From Limnohabitans sp. (lineage in GTDB: Bacteria > Pseudomonadota > Gammaproteobacteria > Burkholderiales > Burkholderiaceae_C): a DNA stretch of 34,432 nucleotides. The position numbers and the translations under genes are program-made. Location: positions 1-34,432 of the forward strand of contig JAHEBO010000060.1 of NCBI GenBank assembly GCA_024642215.1, given 5' to 3'. This document shows positions 24,710 to 34,432 of the stretch, in pieces. The notes under the pieces are model-generated. The model did no database searches and was not told the DNA's origin. It saw only the letters and a list, made by a program, of their open reading frames with translations. Every line of letters starts with the position of its first letter. Position 1 is the first letter of the stretch.

Positions 24710-26185
24710 TCAAGGCAATTTGGAAGCAGCCACATGCTGCAACAAATTGGCCACAGAGACTTCCATCACATCGGTGAAAGGCTTGGGGTACAAGCCCATG
24801 TAAAGCACCGCAATGGCCAACAAGGCCATGATGGTGAACTCACGTGCATTGATGTCGGTGAGTTCTTTCACGTGATCGTTGGTGACAGGACCCAGATAGA
24901 CGCGTTTGAACATCCACAAGGTGTAAGCCGCACCAAAAATCAAGGCAGACGCAGCCAACAGGCCCACCACAAAGTCAAACTTCACGGCACCCAAAATGAC
25001 CATCCACTCGCCGACAAAGCCAGCTGTACCTGGCAAACCGCAGTTGGCCATGGCGAACAACAAAGCGAAGGCTGCAAACTTGGGCATGGTATTGACCACG
25101 CCGCCGTAGCTGGCAATTTCACGTGAGTGCACGCGGTCGTACAACACGCCAATGGACAGGAACATGGCCGCCGACACAAAGCCGTGCGCAATCATTTGCA
25201 CCAAACCGCCAGACACGCCCAGCGGATTGAAGATGAAGAAGCCCAAGGTGACAAAACCCATGTGCGCCACCGATGAATACGCCACCAGTTTTTTCATGTC
25301 TTGTTGCACCATGGCCACCAAGCCGACATAGATCACTGCCACCAAGGACAAGACGATCATGAAGGTGGCCCACTCACGTGCAGCGTCGGGGGCAATGGGC
25401 ATGGAGAAACGCAAGAAGCCGTAGGCACCGAGTTTCAACATGATGGCCGCCAACACGGCAGAACCACCGGTAGGCGCTTCAACGTGCACGTCGGGCAACC
25501 AAGTGTGGACGGGCCACATGGGAACTTTGACAGCAAACGCAGCAAAGAATGCAAAGAACAAGAAGTTTTGTGCCGTAGCCGACAAAGGCAGTTTGTGCCA
25601 TGTGGCAATGTCAAAGCTGCCGCCAGACTGGGTGTACAAAAAAATCAAGGCGATCAATGTGAGGAGTGAACCCAACAAGGTGTACAAGAAGAACTTGAAC
25701 GCCGCATAGATCTTGTTAGGACCGCCCCAAATACCAATGATTAAGTACATTGGAATGAGTGTGGCCTCAAAGAACACGTAGAACAGCAAACCGTCTAAGG
25801 CTGAAAACACACCAATCATCAAGCCAGACAAGATGAGGAAAGCGGCCATGTACTGGTTCACTTTGCGGGTGATCACTTCCCAACCTGCAATGACCACGAT
25901 CACGTTGATGAAGGCAGTGAGAATGACGAACCACATTGAAATACCGTCAACACCCAAGTGGTAGTTGACGTTGAAGCGCTCAATCCAAGACGCTTTTTCC
26001 ACAAACTGCATGGCAGCTGTGTCAAGCTTGAAACTACCGTACAAAGGCAGTGTGATCAAGAAACTGACAATCGATCCAATGAGGGCCAACCAGCGCACTG
26101 CGGGGGCTTGTTCATCACGACCCAAAGCCAATAAAACAATACCAAACGCGATAGGCGTCCAGATGGCAAGGCTCAACAAATTCAT
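24710..26185 (-). CDS. nuoM: NADH-quinone oxidoreductase subunit M
   Basis: Antiporter-like proton-pumping subunit of complex I, 491 residues, with about 14 membrane helices. Hallmarks are FYVFFEATLIPMYLIIGIWGG (about residues 135-155, with the key Glu), AFAVKVPMWPVHTWLPDVHVEAPTGGSAVLAAIMLKLGAYG (about 216-256, with pumping Lys and His), and MKKLVAYSSVAHMGFVTLG. The Shine-Dalgarno AAGGA lies about nine bases before the ATG. It sits between nuoL and nuoN in the usual order. Confidence 0.97.
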   Translation of the reverse strand: MNLLSLAIWTPIAFGIVLLALGRDEQAPAVRWLALIGSIVSFLITLPLYGSFKLDTAAMQFVEKASWIERFNVNYHLGVDGISMWFVILTAFINVIVVIAGWEVITRKVNQYMAAFLILSGLMIGVFSALDGLLFYVFFEATLIPMYLIIGIWGGPNKIYAAFKFFLYTLLGSLLTLIALIFLYTQSGGSFDIATWHKLPLSATAQNFLFFAFFAAFAVKVPMWPVHTWLPDVHVEAPTGGSAVLAAIMLKLGAYGFLRFSMPIAPDAAREWATFMIVLSLVAVIYVGLVAMVQQDMKKLVAYSSVAHMGFVTLGFFIFNPLGVSGGLVQMIAHGFVSAAMFLSIGVLYDRVHSREIASYGGVVNTMPKFAAFALLFAMANCGLPGTAGFVGEWMVILGAVKFDFVVGLLAASALIFGAAYTLWMFKRVYLGPVTNDHVKELTDINAREFTIMALLAIAVLYMGLYPKPFTDVMEVSVANLLQHVAASKLP

Positions 26186-26197
26186 TTTGATGCTTCC

Positions 26198-28225
26198 TTA
26201 TTTGTTGAGCCAGACGAAGTACGTCATGAGCAAGAAAATACCCAAGATCATCACCAAGGCGTAATGGTAGAGGTAGCCCGATTGCAGCTTGCGAGTCCAG
26301 TTTGAAACCATGCCCACCAACTTCCAAGAGCCATTGACAAGCAAGCCATCGATCAAGGTGCGATCGCCGACTTTCCACAGTCCATTGCCCAATGCGCGAG
26401 CGCCACGGGCCAGAATGTTTTCGTTGATCCAGTCCATGTAGTACTTGTTCTCCAAGAGAACCACCACTGGACGCAGCGCACGACCAATGGCGGCAGGCAC
26501 GGCGGGGTTGATCAGGTACATGTACCAAGACACCACCACACCAGCCAAAGCCAGCCAGAACGGTGCGGTACTTACAGCATGCAAAGCCATGGCCACAGGA
26601 CCGTGGAAGGCATCAGCCAATTCATGCATCACGTGGTGCTTGTCTGCATCCACAAAGATGGCGTCTTTGAAGAACTCGCCAAACAGCATGGGGTCGATGG
26701 TCATGAAACCAATCACCACAGATGGAATGGCCAGCATGATCAAAGGCACTGTCACCACCCATGGCGACTCGTGCGGACCATGGCTGTCGTGGCCGTGGTC
26801 GTCGTGATGGTCATCGTGACCATGATGTGCATCTGGGTTTTGGTCATAGCGCTCTTTGCCATGGAACACCAAGAAGTACATCCGGAATGAATAGAAGGCA
26901 GTTACAAACACACCGGCCAGCACTGCAAAGTTGGCAAAGCCAGCGGCAGGCAAATGGCTTTCGGCCACAGCTTCAATGATGCTGTCTTTGGAGTAGAAGC
27001 CGGAGAAGAAAGGCGTACCGATCAGCGCCAAAGAACCGAGCAATGAAGTAATCCAGGTAATGGGCATGTACTTGCGCACGCCGCCCATGTAACGGATGTC
27101 TTGGTTGTGGTGCATGCCCATGATGACCGAGCCTGCGCCCAAGAACAACAAGGCTTTGAAGAAGGCGTGCGTCATGAGGTGGAACACCGCGACAGAGTAA
27201 GCAGAGGCACCCAAAGCAACCGTCATGTAACCCAACTGAGACAAAGTGGAATAAGCCACCACGCGCTTGATGTCGTTTTGAATGATGCCCAAGAAACCCA
27301 TGAACAAGGCCGTGATGGCACCAATCACCATGATGAAGTTCAGGGCTGTTTCTGACAACTCAAACAAGGGTGACATGCGTGCCACCATGAAAATGCCGGC
27401 GGTCACCATGGTCGCTGCGTGAATGAGCGCAGAAATCGGTGTGGGACCTTCCATGGAGTCTGGCAACCACACGTGCAATGGAAACTGGGCAGATTTGCCC
27501 ATGGCGCCAATGAACAAGCAAATGCAAATGACCGTGACCAGCATCCAAGAGGTGCCAGGCAAAGTGAGTGCACTGAGGTCGGCTGCTTTGGCAAATGCTT
27601 CGGTGTAATTCAAAGTGCCCGCAAATGCGGCAATGAGGCCAATGCCCAAGATGAAACCAAAGTCACCCACACGGTTGACCAAGAAGGCTTTCATGTTGGC
27701 AAAAATAGCGGTGGGTTTGTTGAACCAAAAACCGATCAGCAAATAAGACACCAAGCCCACAGCTTCCCAACCGAAGAACAGTTGCAGCATGTTGTTGCTC
27801 ATGACCAGCATCAACATGGAGAAGGTGAACAAAGAGATGTAAGCGAAGAAGCGGTTGTAGCCTTCGTCTTCTTCCATGTAACCGATGGTGTACAAGTGCA
27901 CCATCAGCGATACGAAGGTGACGACGCACATCATCATGGCGGTGAGGCCATCGACCATGAAGCCCACTTCCATCTTCAGACCGCCCACGGTCATCCAGGT
28001 GTAGAGGGTTTCGTTAAAGCGTGCACCGTCCACTGCCACACTCTTCAAGGTAGAAGCAGACAAGATGAAAGCGATCAACACACCCAAAATGGTGAGGGTG
28101 TGCGTGAGGCGACGACCGATCCAGTTGCCACCGAATTGCGTACCAAAAATACCGGCCAGTGCCGACCCCACCAGTGGGGCCAATGGCACGGCAAGCAGCG
28201 TTGAAGCGTTGAGGGTTTGGCTCAT
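26198..28225 (-). CDS. nuoL: NADH-quinone oxidoreductase subunit L
   Basis: Distal proton-pumping subunit of complex I, 675 residues. It shows FFGWEAVGLVSYLLIGFWF (about residues 150-168, with the key Glu), AMGKSAQFPLHVWLPDSMEGPTPISALIHAATMV (about 241-274) and IKRVVAYSTLSQLGYM (about 319-334). The long C-terminal lateral helix and a last membrane segment cover the end. A loop at about residues 465-487 is unusually rich in His and Asp (DAHHGHDDHHDDHGHDSHG). The gene follows nuoK by 14 bases and leads into nuoM by 12 bases. Confidence 0.97.
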   Translation of the reverse strand: MSQTLNASTLLAVPLAPLVGSALAGIFGTQFGGNWIGRRLTHTLTILGVLIAFILSASTLKSVAVDGARFNETLYTWMTVGGLKMEVGFMVDGLTAMMMCVVTFVSLMVHLYTIGYMEEDEGYNRFFAYISLFTFSMLMLVMSNNMLQLFFGWEAVGLVSYLLIGFWFNKPTAIFANMKAFLVNRVGDFGFILGIGLIAAFAGTLNYTEAFAKAADLSALTLPGTSWMLVTVICICLFIGAMGKSAQFPLHVWLPDSMEGPTPISALIHAATMVTAGIFMVARMSPLFELSETALNFIMVIGAITALFMGFLGIIQNDIKRVVAYSTLSQLGYMTVALGASAYSVAVFHLMTHAFFKALLFLGAGSVIMGMHHNQDIRYMGGVRKYMPITWITSLLGSLALIGTPFFSGFYSKDSIIEAVAESHLPAAGFANFAVLAGVFVTAFYSFRMYFLVFHGKERYDQNPDAHHGHDDHHDDHGHDSHGPHESPWVVTVPLIMLAIPSVVIGFMTIDPMLFGEFFKDAIFVDADKHHVMHELADAFHGPVAMALHAVSTAPFWLALAGVVVSWYMYLINPAVPAAIGRALRPVVVLLENKYYMDWINENILARGARALGNGLWKVGDRTLIDGLLVNGSWKLVGMVSNWTRKLQSGYLYHYALVMILGIFLLMTYFVWLNK

Positions 28226-28239
28226 GTTTTTTTAACCTC

Positions 28240-28548
28240 TTAACCCTTGAGCGAATTGAGCTCGTCCACATTGATGCTGTTCTTGTTGCGGAACAAGAGC
28301 ACCAAAATGGCCAATCCAATGGCGGACTCGGCTGCTGCCACTGTGAGGATGAAGAACACGAAAACTTGTCCGTGCATGTCACCCAAGAAGTGAGAGAAAG
28401 CCACAAAATTCATGTTGACTGCCAAGAGCATCAACTCAATGGCCATCAACAACACGATGAGGTTCTTTCGGTTCAAAAAGATACCGATGACCGACAGGGC
28501 AAACAACATGGCGCCCAACGACAAATAGTGTCCAAGTGTCAAAGTCAT
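28240..28548 (-). CDS. nuoK: NADH-quinone oxidoreductase subunit K
   Basis: Small membrane subunit of complex I, 102 residues, the typical length. Three helices are visible; the second holds [23 protein letters not shown] (about residues 29-51) with the conserved Glu that lies on the proton path, and the third holds [19 protein letters not shown] with the second Glu (about 71-89). Its ATG overlaps the nuoJ stop by one base (TAATG), showing coupled translation. Confidence 0.97.
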   Translation of the reverse strand: MTLTLGHYLSLGAMLFALSVIGIFLNRKNLIVLLMAIELMLLAVNMNFVAFSHFLGDMHGQVFVFFILTVAAAESAIGLAILVLLFRNKNSINVDELNSLKG

Positions 28549-29219
28549 TATTTGGTCTCCTTGGAAGCATCAGCTTCAGCAGGTGCTTCAGGTGCTTTTG
28601 GCGCTTCGCCTACTTTCACCACATCCATCTTGACCACGACCAAACGGTCTTTGGCGCGGACGTGTACTTGCTCAGAAGCGCTGATGGCTTTGCTGTCCTT
28701 GCGTTGACGCAACGTGAGGGCAATGGCCGCAATCATGGCCACCAGCAAAATTGAGGCTGCCACTTGGATGGGCATGAGGTACTCTGTGTAAAGCAAGATA
28801 CCCAGGGCTTTGCTGTTGGACAATTGCGGTGCAACTTGTCCCACAGCCAAAGCCACTTTGGGCGCTTCAGAAGTTCGAAAGCCACTCATTAGAACGGCCG
28901 CCATTTCGAGGGCCACCAAGGCGCCCAAGGAGGCTGCCAACGGGAAGTGCTTCCAGAAGCCTTCGCGAAGCGTGTCCAAGTTGATGTCCAGCATCATCAC
29001 CACAAACAAGAACAGCACCATCACGGCACCCAAGTAGACCAAGACCAAAGTCATGGCCAAGAACTCGGCTTGTAAGAGCAGCCACAAACCAGAGGCTTGC
29101 GAGAATGCCAACATCAGGAACAACACAGCATGCACTGGGTTGCGCGCGGTCACCACTCGGAACGATGCAAACATGAGCACCACCGAGAAGAGATAAAAGA
29201 AACCAGTTTTGACGTCCAT
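28548..29219 (-). CDS. nuoJ: NADH-quinone oxidoreductase subunit J with extended tail
   Basis: Membrane subunit of complex I, 223 residues. Five helices cover about residues 1-165, with [51 protein letters not shown] (about 27-77), the conserved region around helix 3. Beyond about residue 172 lies a hydrophilic tail of roughly 50 residues ending in a Pro/Ala/Glu/Lys-rich stretch ([19 protein letters not shown]). The tail is longer than in E. coli NuoJ (184 residues). The stop overlaps the nuoK start, and the gene follows nuoI by 35 bases. Confidence 0.96.
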   Translation of the reverse strand: MDVKTGFFYLFSVVLMFASFRVVTARNPVHAVLFLMLAFSQASGLWLLLQAEFLAMTLVLVYLGAVMVLFLFVVMMLDINLDTLREGFWKHFPLAASLGALVALEMAAVLMSGFRTSEAPKVALAVGQVAPQLSNSKALGILLYTEYLMPIQVAASILLVAMIAAIALTLRQRKDSKAISASEQVHVRAKDRLVVVKMDVVKVGEAPKAPEAPAEADASKETK

Positions 29220-29254
29220 GGGTTGTCGCTTGTTAGTTTTGTAAATTCAGCCGA

Positions 29255-29764
29255 TCAACGGTACTTGGCATCTGCTGCTTTGGCCGCAGCAATGTCTTTT
29301 TCGTAGCGATCGCCCACAGCCAAGAGCATCTCTTTGGTGTAGTGCAGGTCGCCGCGCTTCTCGCCGTGATATTCCAAGATGGACGTTTCCACGATGGAGT
29401 CGACGGGACAGCTTTCTTCGCAGAAGCCGCAGAAGATGCATTTGGTCAAATCGATGTCGTAGCGTGTGGTGCGGCGTGAGCCGTCGGCGCGGACATCTGA
29501 TTCAATGGTGATGGCCATGGCGGGGCAAACAGCCTCGCACAATTTGCAAGCGATGCATCGCTCTTCACCATTTTCATAACGGCGCAGTGCATGCAAACCC
29601 CTGAAGCGAGGTGACAAAGGTGTCTTCTCTTCGGGAAACTGAAGGGTCACTTTGCGACGAAATGCGTAACGACCTGTTAAGGCCATGCCCTTGACCAACT
29701 CAAACAGCATGAAGCTTTTGAGGAAGTCCTTGAGCGAAAAATTGGATACAGCCACTGTAGACAT
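29255..29764 (-). CDS. nuoI: NADH-quinone oxidoreductase subunit I
   Basis: Peripheral-arm ferredoxin-like subunit of complex I, 169 residues. It carries two [4Fe-4S] motifs, [12 protein letters not shown] (C70, 73, 76, 80) and [12 protein letters not shown] (C109, 112, 115, 119), the N6a and N6b clusters that pass electrons towards NuoB. An amphipathic N-terminal helix (about residues 8-28) lets it rest on the membrane arm. It lies between nuoH and nuoJ in standard order. Confidence 0.97.
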   Translation of the reverse strand: MSTVAVSNFSLKDFLKSFMLFELVKGMALTGRYAFRRKVTLQFPEEKTPLSPRFRGLHALRRYENGEERCIACKLCEAVCPAMAITIESDVRADGSRRTTRYDIDLTKCIFCGFCEESCPVDSIVETSILEYHGEKRGDLHYTKEMLLAVGDRYEKDIAAAKAADAKYR

Positions 29765-29776
29765 GTCTTAACCCGG

Positions 29777-30859
29777 TTATTTCCAAATGTTCCAAGGCGA
29801 ATGCAACCACACGCCCACAATCAACAGCCACACCAAAGTGACTGGAATGAAAATCTTCCAACCCAAACGCATGATCTGGTCATAACGGAAGCGCGGGAAT
29901 GTGGCTCGAATCCAGATGAACATAGAGACCACGACGAAGGTTTTGATCCCTAACCAAATCCAGCCAGGGATGAGGTTGAAAACGGTGCTGTCAATGGGTG
30001 ACATCCAGCCACCCAAGAACATGATCACAGCCAAAATGGACACCAACCACATGCTGGCGTACTCAGCCAAGAAGAAGATGGCAAAGCCCATGCCGGAGTA
30101 CTCGACCATGTGACCGGCCACAATTTCGGCTTCGCCTTCCACCACGTCAAACGGATGACGGTTGGTTTCAGCCACGCCTGAAATCAGGTAGACCATGAAA
30201 ATGGGGAACAAAGGCAACCAGTTCCAAGACAAGAAGTTCAGGCCCATGTTGGCCATCTCACCTTTGCCTTGACCCAGCACAATTTCTGTGAGGTTCATGC
30301 TGCCGGTGACCATGATGACCACCAAGAAACAAAAGCCCATCGCAATTTCGTAGCTGACCATTTGGGCAGACGCGCGCAATGCACCCAAGAAGGCGTACTT
30401 GGAATTGGAGGCCCAACCCGCAATGATCACGCCATAAACCTCGATGGAGGTGATGGCCATGACGAGCAGCAAACCTGCATTCAAATTGGTCAGCGCAACT
30501 TCGGGGCCAAAAGGAATGGCAACCCATGCGGCCAGTGCCGGCATGATGGCCATGATAGGACCCAAGCGGAACAAACCAGGCGCTACAGCGGAAGGCGTGA
30601 TGATCTCTTTGGTCAGAAGCTTCAAAGCATCGGCAATCGGTTGCAGCAGACCGAACGGACCCACGCGGTTGGGTCCCATGCGAACTTGCATAAAACCGAG
30701 CAACTTGCGCTCCCACAAAGTGAGGTAAGCCACAGCACCCATCAGGGGGGCCAACACCGCCACAATTTTGATCAAGATCCACAAGACGGGCCACACCATG
30801 GCAGCCCACCAAGTGGCGGAGATGGCGTTCAAGCCACCGTTGTACAGAGCGTCAATCAT
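29777..30859 (-). CDS. nuoH: NADH-quinone oxidoreductase subunit H
   Basis: Membrane subunit that forms the quinone-site floor and the first proton channel of complex I, 360 residues, about eight helices. Conserved parts are [36 protein letters not shown] (about residues 50-85), [36 protein letters not shown] (about 139-174) and [28 protein letters not shown] (about 231-258). The ATG overlaps the nuoG stop by four bases. Confidence 0.97.
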   Translation of the reverse strand: MIDALYNGGLNAISATWWAAMVWPVLWILIKIVAVLAPLMGAVAYLTLWERKLLGFMQVRMGPNRVGPFGLLQPIADALKLLTKEIITPSAVAPGLFRLGPIMAIMPALAAWVAIPFGPEVALTNLNAGLLLVMAITSIEVYGVIIAGWASNSKYAFLGALRASAQMVSYEIAMGFCFLVVIMVTGSMNLTEIVLGQGKGEMANMGLNFLSWNWLPLFPIFMVYLISGVAETNRHPFDVVEGEAEIVAGHMVEYSGMGFAIFFLAEYASMWLVSILAVIMFLGGWMSPIDSTVFNLIPGWIWLGIKTFVVVSMFIWIRATFPRFRYDQIMRLGWKIFIPVTLVWLLIVGVWLHSPWNIWK

Positions 30860-32994
30860 GCGTGCACTCCTTCAGCAACAGTTTGTGCGCTTGCCGCCGC
30901 ATTTCGGGCATCTGCCGTCAATTGCAAAGACGGTGCGCGGCGCACCAAACTGTCCAGTTGATAAATAGATGCCACGCAAGGTGTGTCCACATCACCTGCC
31001 ATGCGAACCTCAGAACCACAAGCGTTGCTGAGGTTCAGGGGTGTGGCGCTGATTTGTTTCAACACATCTTGTGAAGTTTCAAAGGCCAACTGCGGCAAGC
31101 CAAGCATGTTGGCCAAGACGCGCAACACTTTCCAAGCAGGACGGGTTTCAGCCAAAGGCTTCACCACAGCATGGAAACTTTGCAAGCGGCCTTCTGCATT
31201 GACAAAACTGCCTGACGTTTCTGTGAACGGTGCGATGGGCAGCAACACGTCTGAGAAAGCCATGTTGGTTTTGAACGGGCTGAGTGTGACCACCATTTGC
31301 ATGGCCGCCAAAGCAGCAACCGCTTTGGCACCCGCAGCAGAGTCTTCAACCGGCTCTGTGTTGAGCAACAAGGCAGCTTTCAAACCACCGGCCAACATTT
31401 GTGCAGCATTCAAGCCACCAGACTGTGGTTGGGCTTTGGCCCACTGGGCACCCACGGTGTTGGCAGCTTCTGTGAGGTAACCGAAAGTGGCGCCTGTTTG
31501 TTCGGCAAGCCATTGGGCCAAGCTGAGCAAGCTAGAAGCGTTGGCATGGTGTGCTGCGGCGTTGCCCAGCAAAATGGCTTTGCGTTCACCACCAAGCAAT
31601 GACGTGGCGATGGCTTTGGCTGCAGGTGTCACTTGGCCAGCAACAGGGGCAGCAACGCCCTTCTCTGCCGCAACGGCCGCGGCCACATTGGCCAAGCTTT
31701 GCACCCAGGCACCAGCTTCTTGCACATCGGTGTTTGCAACGGGCATGGCCCATGCATCTGCAGCGTTGAACAAGGTTTTAGAGGTAATGGCATTGACTTG
31801 TGCACCATTGCGTTGTGCTTGACGAATGCGCTGTGCAAACAGCGGATGGTCTTTGCGCAAGTTGCTGCCCACCACCAACACGCGTTGGAGTTGCGACAAG
31901 CTGGCAATGGACGTACCCAAATAGCGCACACCTTCCGCTTTGCCTAACTCGGCATTGCGCAAACGGTAGTCAATATTGTCGGAACCCAAAGAACGAACCA
32001 GGGTGCTGGCCAAATGCAATTCTTCGAGGGTGCTGTGGGGGCTGACCAACGCACCGATGCTGCTGGCACCGTGGTCTTTGCTGATTTGGTTCAAGCCGTT
32101 GGCCACATACTCCAAGGCAGTTTGCCAGTCGACTTCTTTCCACTCACCGCCCTGTTTGATCATGGGAGTGCGCAGACGGTCGCCACTGTTCAAGGCCTCG
32201 TAGGAAAAACGATCGCGGTCGGCAATCCAGCACTCGTTGACGTCTTCGTTTTCCAAAGGCACCACGCGGAGCACTTCGTTGTTTTTAACTTGGACCACCA
32301 AGTTGGCACCCGATGAATCATGCGGTGCAATGGACTTGCGACGTGACAACTCCCAAGTACGGGCGCTGTAACGGAAAGGTTTGCTGGTGAGCGCACCCAC
32401 TGGGCAAATGTCAATCATGTTGCCTGAGAGTTCAGAGTCAACCGATTGGCCCACAAAGGTTTCAATTTCTGCATGCTCACCACGGTGTGACATGCCCAGC
32501 TCCATGACGCCAGCCACTTCTTGACCGAAGCGAACGCAACGTGTGCAGTGAATGCAACGGCTCATCTCTTGCATGCTGATGAGCGGGCCCACATCTTTGT
32601 GGAACACCACACGTTTTTCTTCTTCGTAACGTGAAGTGGAGCCACCATAACCCACGGCCAAATCTTGTAACTGGCATTCACCGCCTTGGTCGCAGATGGG
32701 GCAATCGAGCGGGTGATTGATCAGCAAGAATTCCATCACAGACTCTTGCGCCTTAATGGCCTTGTCTGATTTGGTGCGAACAATCATGCCTTGCGTGACG
32801 GGCGTCGCGCATGCAGGCATTGGCTTGGGTGCTTTTTCCACATCGACCAAGCACATGCGGCAGTTGGCCGCAATGCTCAATTTCTTGTGATAGCAGAAGT
32901 GAGGAATGTAAGTGCCGGCCTTTTCAGCGGCATGCATGACCATGCTGCCTTCTAAGACCTCAACTTTTTTACCGTCTAGTTCAATTTCAACCAT
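30856..32994 (-). CDS. nuoG: NADH-quinone oxidoreductase subunit G (no N7 cluster)
   Basis: Largest peripheral subunit of complex I, 712 residues from the ATG at 32994; the usual [13 protein letters not shown] start supports this over an upstream TTG. Ligands for [2Fe-2S] N1b are C34, C45, C48, C62; for N5 H94, C98, C101, C107; for N4 C147, C150, C153, C197. The extra cluster N7 of the E. coli subunit is absent: its four Cys positions are A223, D226, A230 and A258. The C-terminal two thirds are the degenerate molybdopterin-oxidoreductase fold, with no cofactor expected. The gene overlaps the nuoH start by four bases and follows the nuoF stop by 14 bases. Confidence 0.96.
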   Translation of the reverse strand: MVEIELDGKKVEVLEGSMVMHAAEKAGTYIPHFCYHKKLSIAANCRMCLVDVEKAPKPMPACATPVTQGMIVRTKSDKAIKAQESVMEFLLINHPLDCPICDQGGECQLQDLAVGYGGSTSRYEEEKRVVFHKDVGPLISMQEMSRCIHCTRCVRFGQEVAGVMELGMSHRGEHAEIETFVGQSVDSELSGNMIDICPVGALTSKPFRYSARTWELSRRKSIAPHDSSGANLVVQVKNNEVLRVVPLENEDVNECWIADRDRFSYEALNSGDRLRTPMIKQGGEWKEVDWQTALEYVANGLNQISKDHGASSIGALVSPHSTLEELHLASTLVRSLGSDNIDYRLRNAELGKAEGVRYLGTSIASLSQLQRVLVVGSNLRKDHPLFAQRIRQAQRNGAQVNAITSKTLFNAADAWAMPVANTDVQEAGAWVQSLANVAAAVAAEKGVAAPVAGQVTPAAKAIATSLLGGERKAILLGNAAAHHANASSLLSLAQWLAEQTGATFGYLTEAANTVGAQWAKAQPQSGGLNAAQMLAGGLKAALLLNTEPVEDSAAGAKAVAALAAMQMVVTLSPFKTNMAFSDVLLPIAPFTETSGSFVNAEGRLQSFHAVVKPLAETRPAWKVLRVLANMLGLPQLAFETSQDVLKQISATPLNLSNACGSEVRMAGDVDTPCVASIYQLDSLVRRAPSLQLTADARNAAASAQTVAEGVHA

Positions 32995-33008
32995 GGTGAT
33001 CTGCCGTC

Positions 33009-34367
33009 TCAAACGTAAGCGGGGACCATGCAGGTCTTGTGCTCAACGTGGTACTCAAATTCGTGGCGGAAATGTTTGATCATTCCGCGCACAGGCATGG
33101 CGGCGGCATCACCCAAAGCGCAAATGGTGCGCCCTTGAATGTTGTCTGCCACCGAGTTCAACAGGTCGAGGTCGCTTGCGCGGCCGTGACCATTTTCAAT
33201 TCGATCGACCATGCGCCACAACCAACCTGTACCTTCGCGGCAAGGTGTGCATTGGCCACATGATTCGTGGGAGTAGAAATAAGACAAACGCTGCAAGGAC
33301 TTGACCATGCAACGCGTGTCGTCCATCACAATGACAGCGCCAGAACCCAGCATGGAGCCGGCTTTGGCAATGGAGTCATAGTCCATGGTGACGTCCATCA
33401 TGATGTTGGCAGGCAACACTGGGGCCGAAGAGCCGCCAGGAATCACCGCCTTCAAATTGCGTCCACCCCGCACGCCACCTGCCAACTCCAAGAGTTTGGC
33501 AAAAGGTGTGCCCATGGGAATTTCGTAGTTACCAGGACGCTCAACGTCACCACTGACGGAGTAAATTTTGGTGCCACCGTTGTTGGGCTTGCCACATTCC
33601 AAATACGCCTGACCGCCATTGCGAATGATCCAAGGAACCGCTGCAAAGGTTTCGGTGTTGTTAATGGTGGTGGGCTTGCCGTACAAACCAAAGCTGGCTG
33701 GGAATGGTGGCTTGAAACGAGGCTGGCCTTTTTTGCCTTCCAAGGATTCGAGCAATGCCGTTTCTTCACCGCAGATGTAAGCACCGAAACCATGTGACGC
33801 ATGCAACTGGAAGTTGAAGTTGCTGCCCATGATCTTGTCGCCCAAGTAGCCTGCAGCGCGGGCTTCTTCTAAAGCCGCTTCAAAGCGTTCGTAGGTTTGG
33901 AAAATTTCGCCGTGGATGTAGTTGTATCCCACGTTGATGCCCATGGCATACGCAGCGATGGCCATGCCTTCAATCACAATGTGCGGATTGAATTGCATGA
34001 TGTCGCGGTCTTTGCAAGTGCCTGGCTCACCTTCGTCAGAATTGCAAACCAAGTACTTCTGCCCTGGGAACTGACGGGGCATGAAGCTCCACTTGAGGCC
34101 AGTTGGGAAGCCTGCACCACCACGACCGCGCAATGCAGATTCTTTGACCGTGGCAATGACTTGGTCTTGTGTCAGGCCTTCACCACCGTCTTTGCCCAAA
34201 ATTTTGCGCAAGGCTTGGTAACCACCACGTGCCTCGTAATCTTTCAGACTCCAGTTTTTGCCATTCAAGCCCGCCAAAATTTGAGGGTTGAGGTGACGTT
34301 CATGGAATGATGTTTCCAAGCCGGTGGCCGCAAAACGCGACAACAACTGATTCAAATCAGCGCTCAT
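33009..34367 (-). CDS. nuoF: NADH-quinone oxidoreductase subunit F
   Basis: NADH-binding subunit of complex I, 452 residues, carrying FMN and cluster N3. [10 protein letters not shown] (81-90) is the FMN/NADH loop, [25 protein letters not shown] (200-224) follows, and the [4Fe-4S] ligands are C370, C373, C376 ([15 protein letters not shown]) and C416 (TICALGD). The ATG overlaps the nuoE stop as ATGA. Lengths and motifs are all standard. Confidence 0.97.
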   Translation of the reverse strand: MSADLNQLLSRFAATGLETSFHERHLNPQILAGLNGKNWSLKDYEARGGYQALRKILGKDGGEGLTQDQVIATVKESALRGRGGAGFPTGLKWSFMPRQFPGQKYLVCNSDEGEPGTCKDRDIMQFNPHIVIEGMAIAAYAMGINVGYNYIHGEIFQTYERFEAALEEARAAGYLGDKIMGSNFNFQLHASHGFGAYICGEETALLESLEGKKGQPRFKPPFPASFGLYGKPTTINNTETFAAVPWIIRNGGQAYLECGKPNNGGTKIYSVSGDVERPGNYEIPMGTPFAKLLELAGGVRGGRNLKAVIPGGSSAPVLPANIMMDVTMDYDSIAKAGSMLGSGAVIVMDDTRCMVKSLQRLSYFYSHESCGQCTPCREGTGWLWRMVDRIENGHGRASDLDLLNSVADNIQGRTICALGDAAAMPVRGMIKHFRHEFEYHVEHKTCMVPAYV

Positions 34368-34432
34368 GCTGCGCCTCCAGATTTTTGCAAGGTATCGACC
34401 AACTCATCGAGCTTTTCGTTGCTCATGAAGCT
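34364..34432 (-). CDS. nuoE: NADH-quinone oxidoreductase subunit E, C-terminal end only
   Basis: Only the last 22 codons and the stop are inside the window; I translated them by hand as a short helix-like ending ([20 protein letters not shown]). The identification rests mainly on position: nuoE normally precedes nuoF, and its stop overlaps the nuoF start as ATGA. The C-terminal helical ending agrees with NuoE proteins. Confidence 0.8.
   Translation of the reverse strand, partial: SFMSNEKLDELVDTLQKSGGAA

Noticed and set aside
27419..28204. Long open frame of 261 codons on the plus strand opposite nuoL
   Set aside because: It is a compositional shadow: very rich in His and Gln with no domain, no ribosome site, and fully antisense to a certain gene.

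Overview
The window looks like chromosome of a betaproteobacterium of the order Burkholderiales, most likely family Comamonadaceae (Limnohabitans/Rhodoferax-like). This is inferred from orphan Bug-type solute receptors, an Omp32-like porin, a nuo operon followed by NUDIX and DUF1178 genes, a DUF6352 protein, a MutL with an endonuclease motif and moderate GC. Coding density is very high. No gap exceeds 300 bases; the largest is 238 bases at 18806-19043. I saw no rRNA, tRNA, insertion sequence, prophage or CRISPR array. Nothing looks horizontally acquired, and all genes except the two cut by the window edges look intact.

Layout. (1) 1-1846, minus: a Bug receptor gene runs into xerD, which is cut by the left edge. 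(2) 1939-7541: an AEC transporter (+), queG (-), tsaE and amiC (+), then dedA and a PfkB sugar kinase (-). (3) 7617-11739, plus: mutL, a Bcr/CflA-type exporter and miaA, chained by 1-4 base stop/start overlaps. (4) 11766-16726: arfB (-), then a 47-residue basic protein, a DUF6352 protein, a bile-acid-symporter-family transporter and a D-aminoacylase-like hydrolase (+), then a TRIC/UPF0126 membrane protein (-). (5) 16793-22003, plus: an aminotransferase, an IclR-type regulator, a porin, an N-formylglutamate amidohydrolase-like enzyme and a second Bug receptor, forming a plausible uptake-and-catabolism locus. (6) 22048-34432, minus: nuoE (end only), nuoF-N, then NUDIX and DUF1178 genes, forming the distal complex I operon.

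Two patterns that ordinary gene calling would miss stand out. First, six genes that begin transcription units (AEC transporter, queG, dedA, mutL, aminotransferase, iclR) have a -10-like hexamer exactly six bases before the start codon and mostly lack a Shine-Dalgarno sequence, which suggests leaderless mRNAs; this also decides the queG start. Second, the porin upstream region holds two dyads of the form GTTTYA-N5-TGAAAC with centres 104 bases (about ten helical turns) apart, and a related site sits before iclR. They are good candidates for the operators of that regulator. No clearly new multi-gene machinery was recognised. The least-explained proteins are the DUF6352 protein, the 47-residue basic protein and DUF1178.
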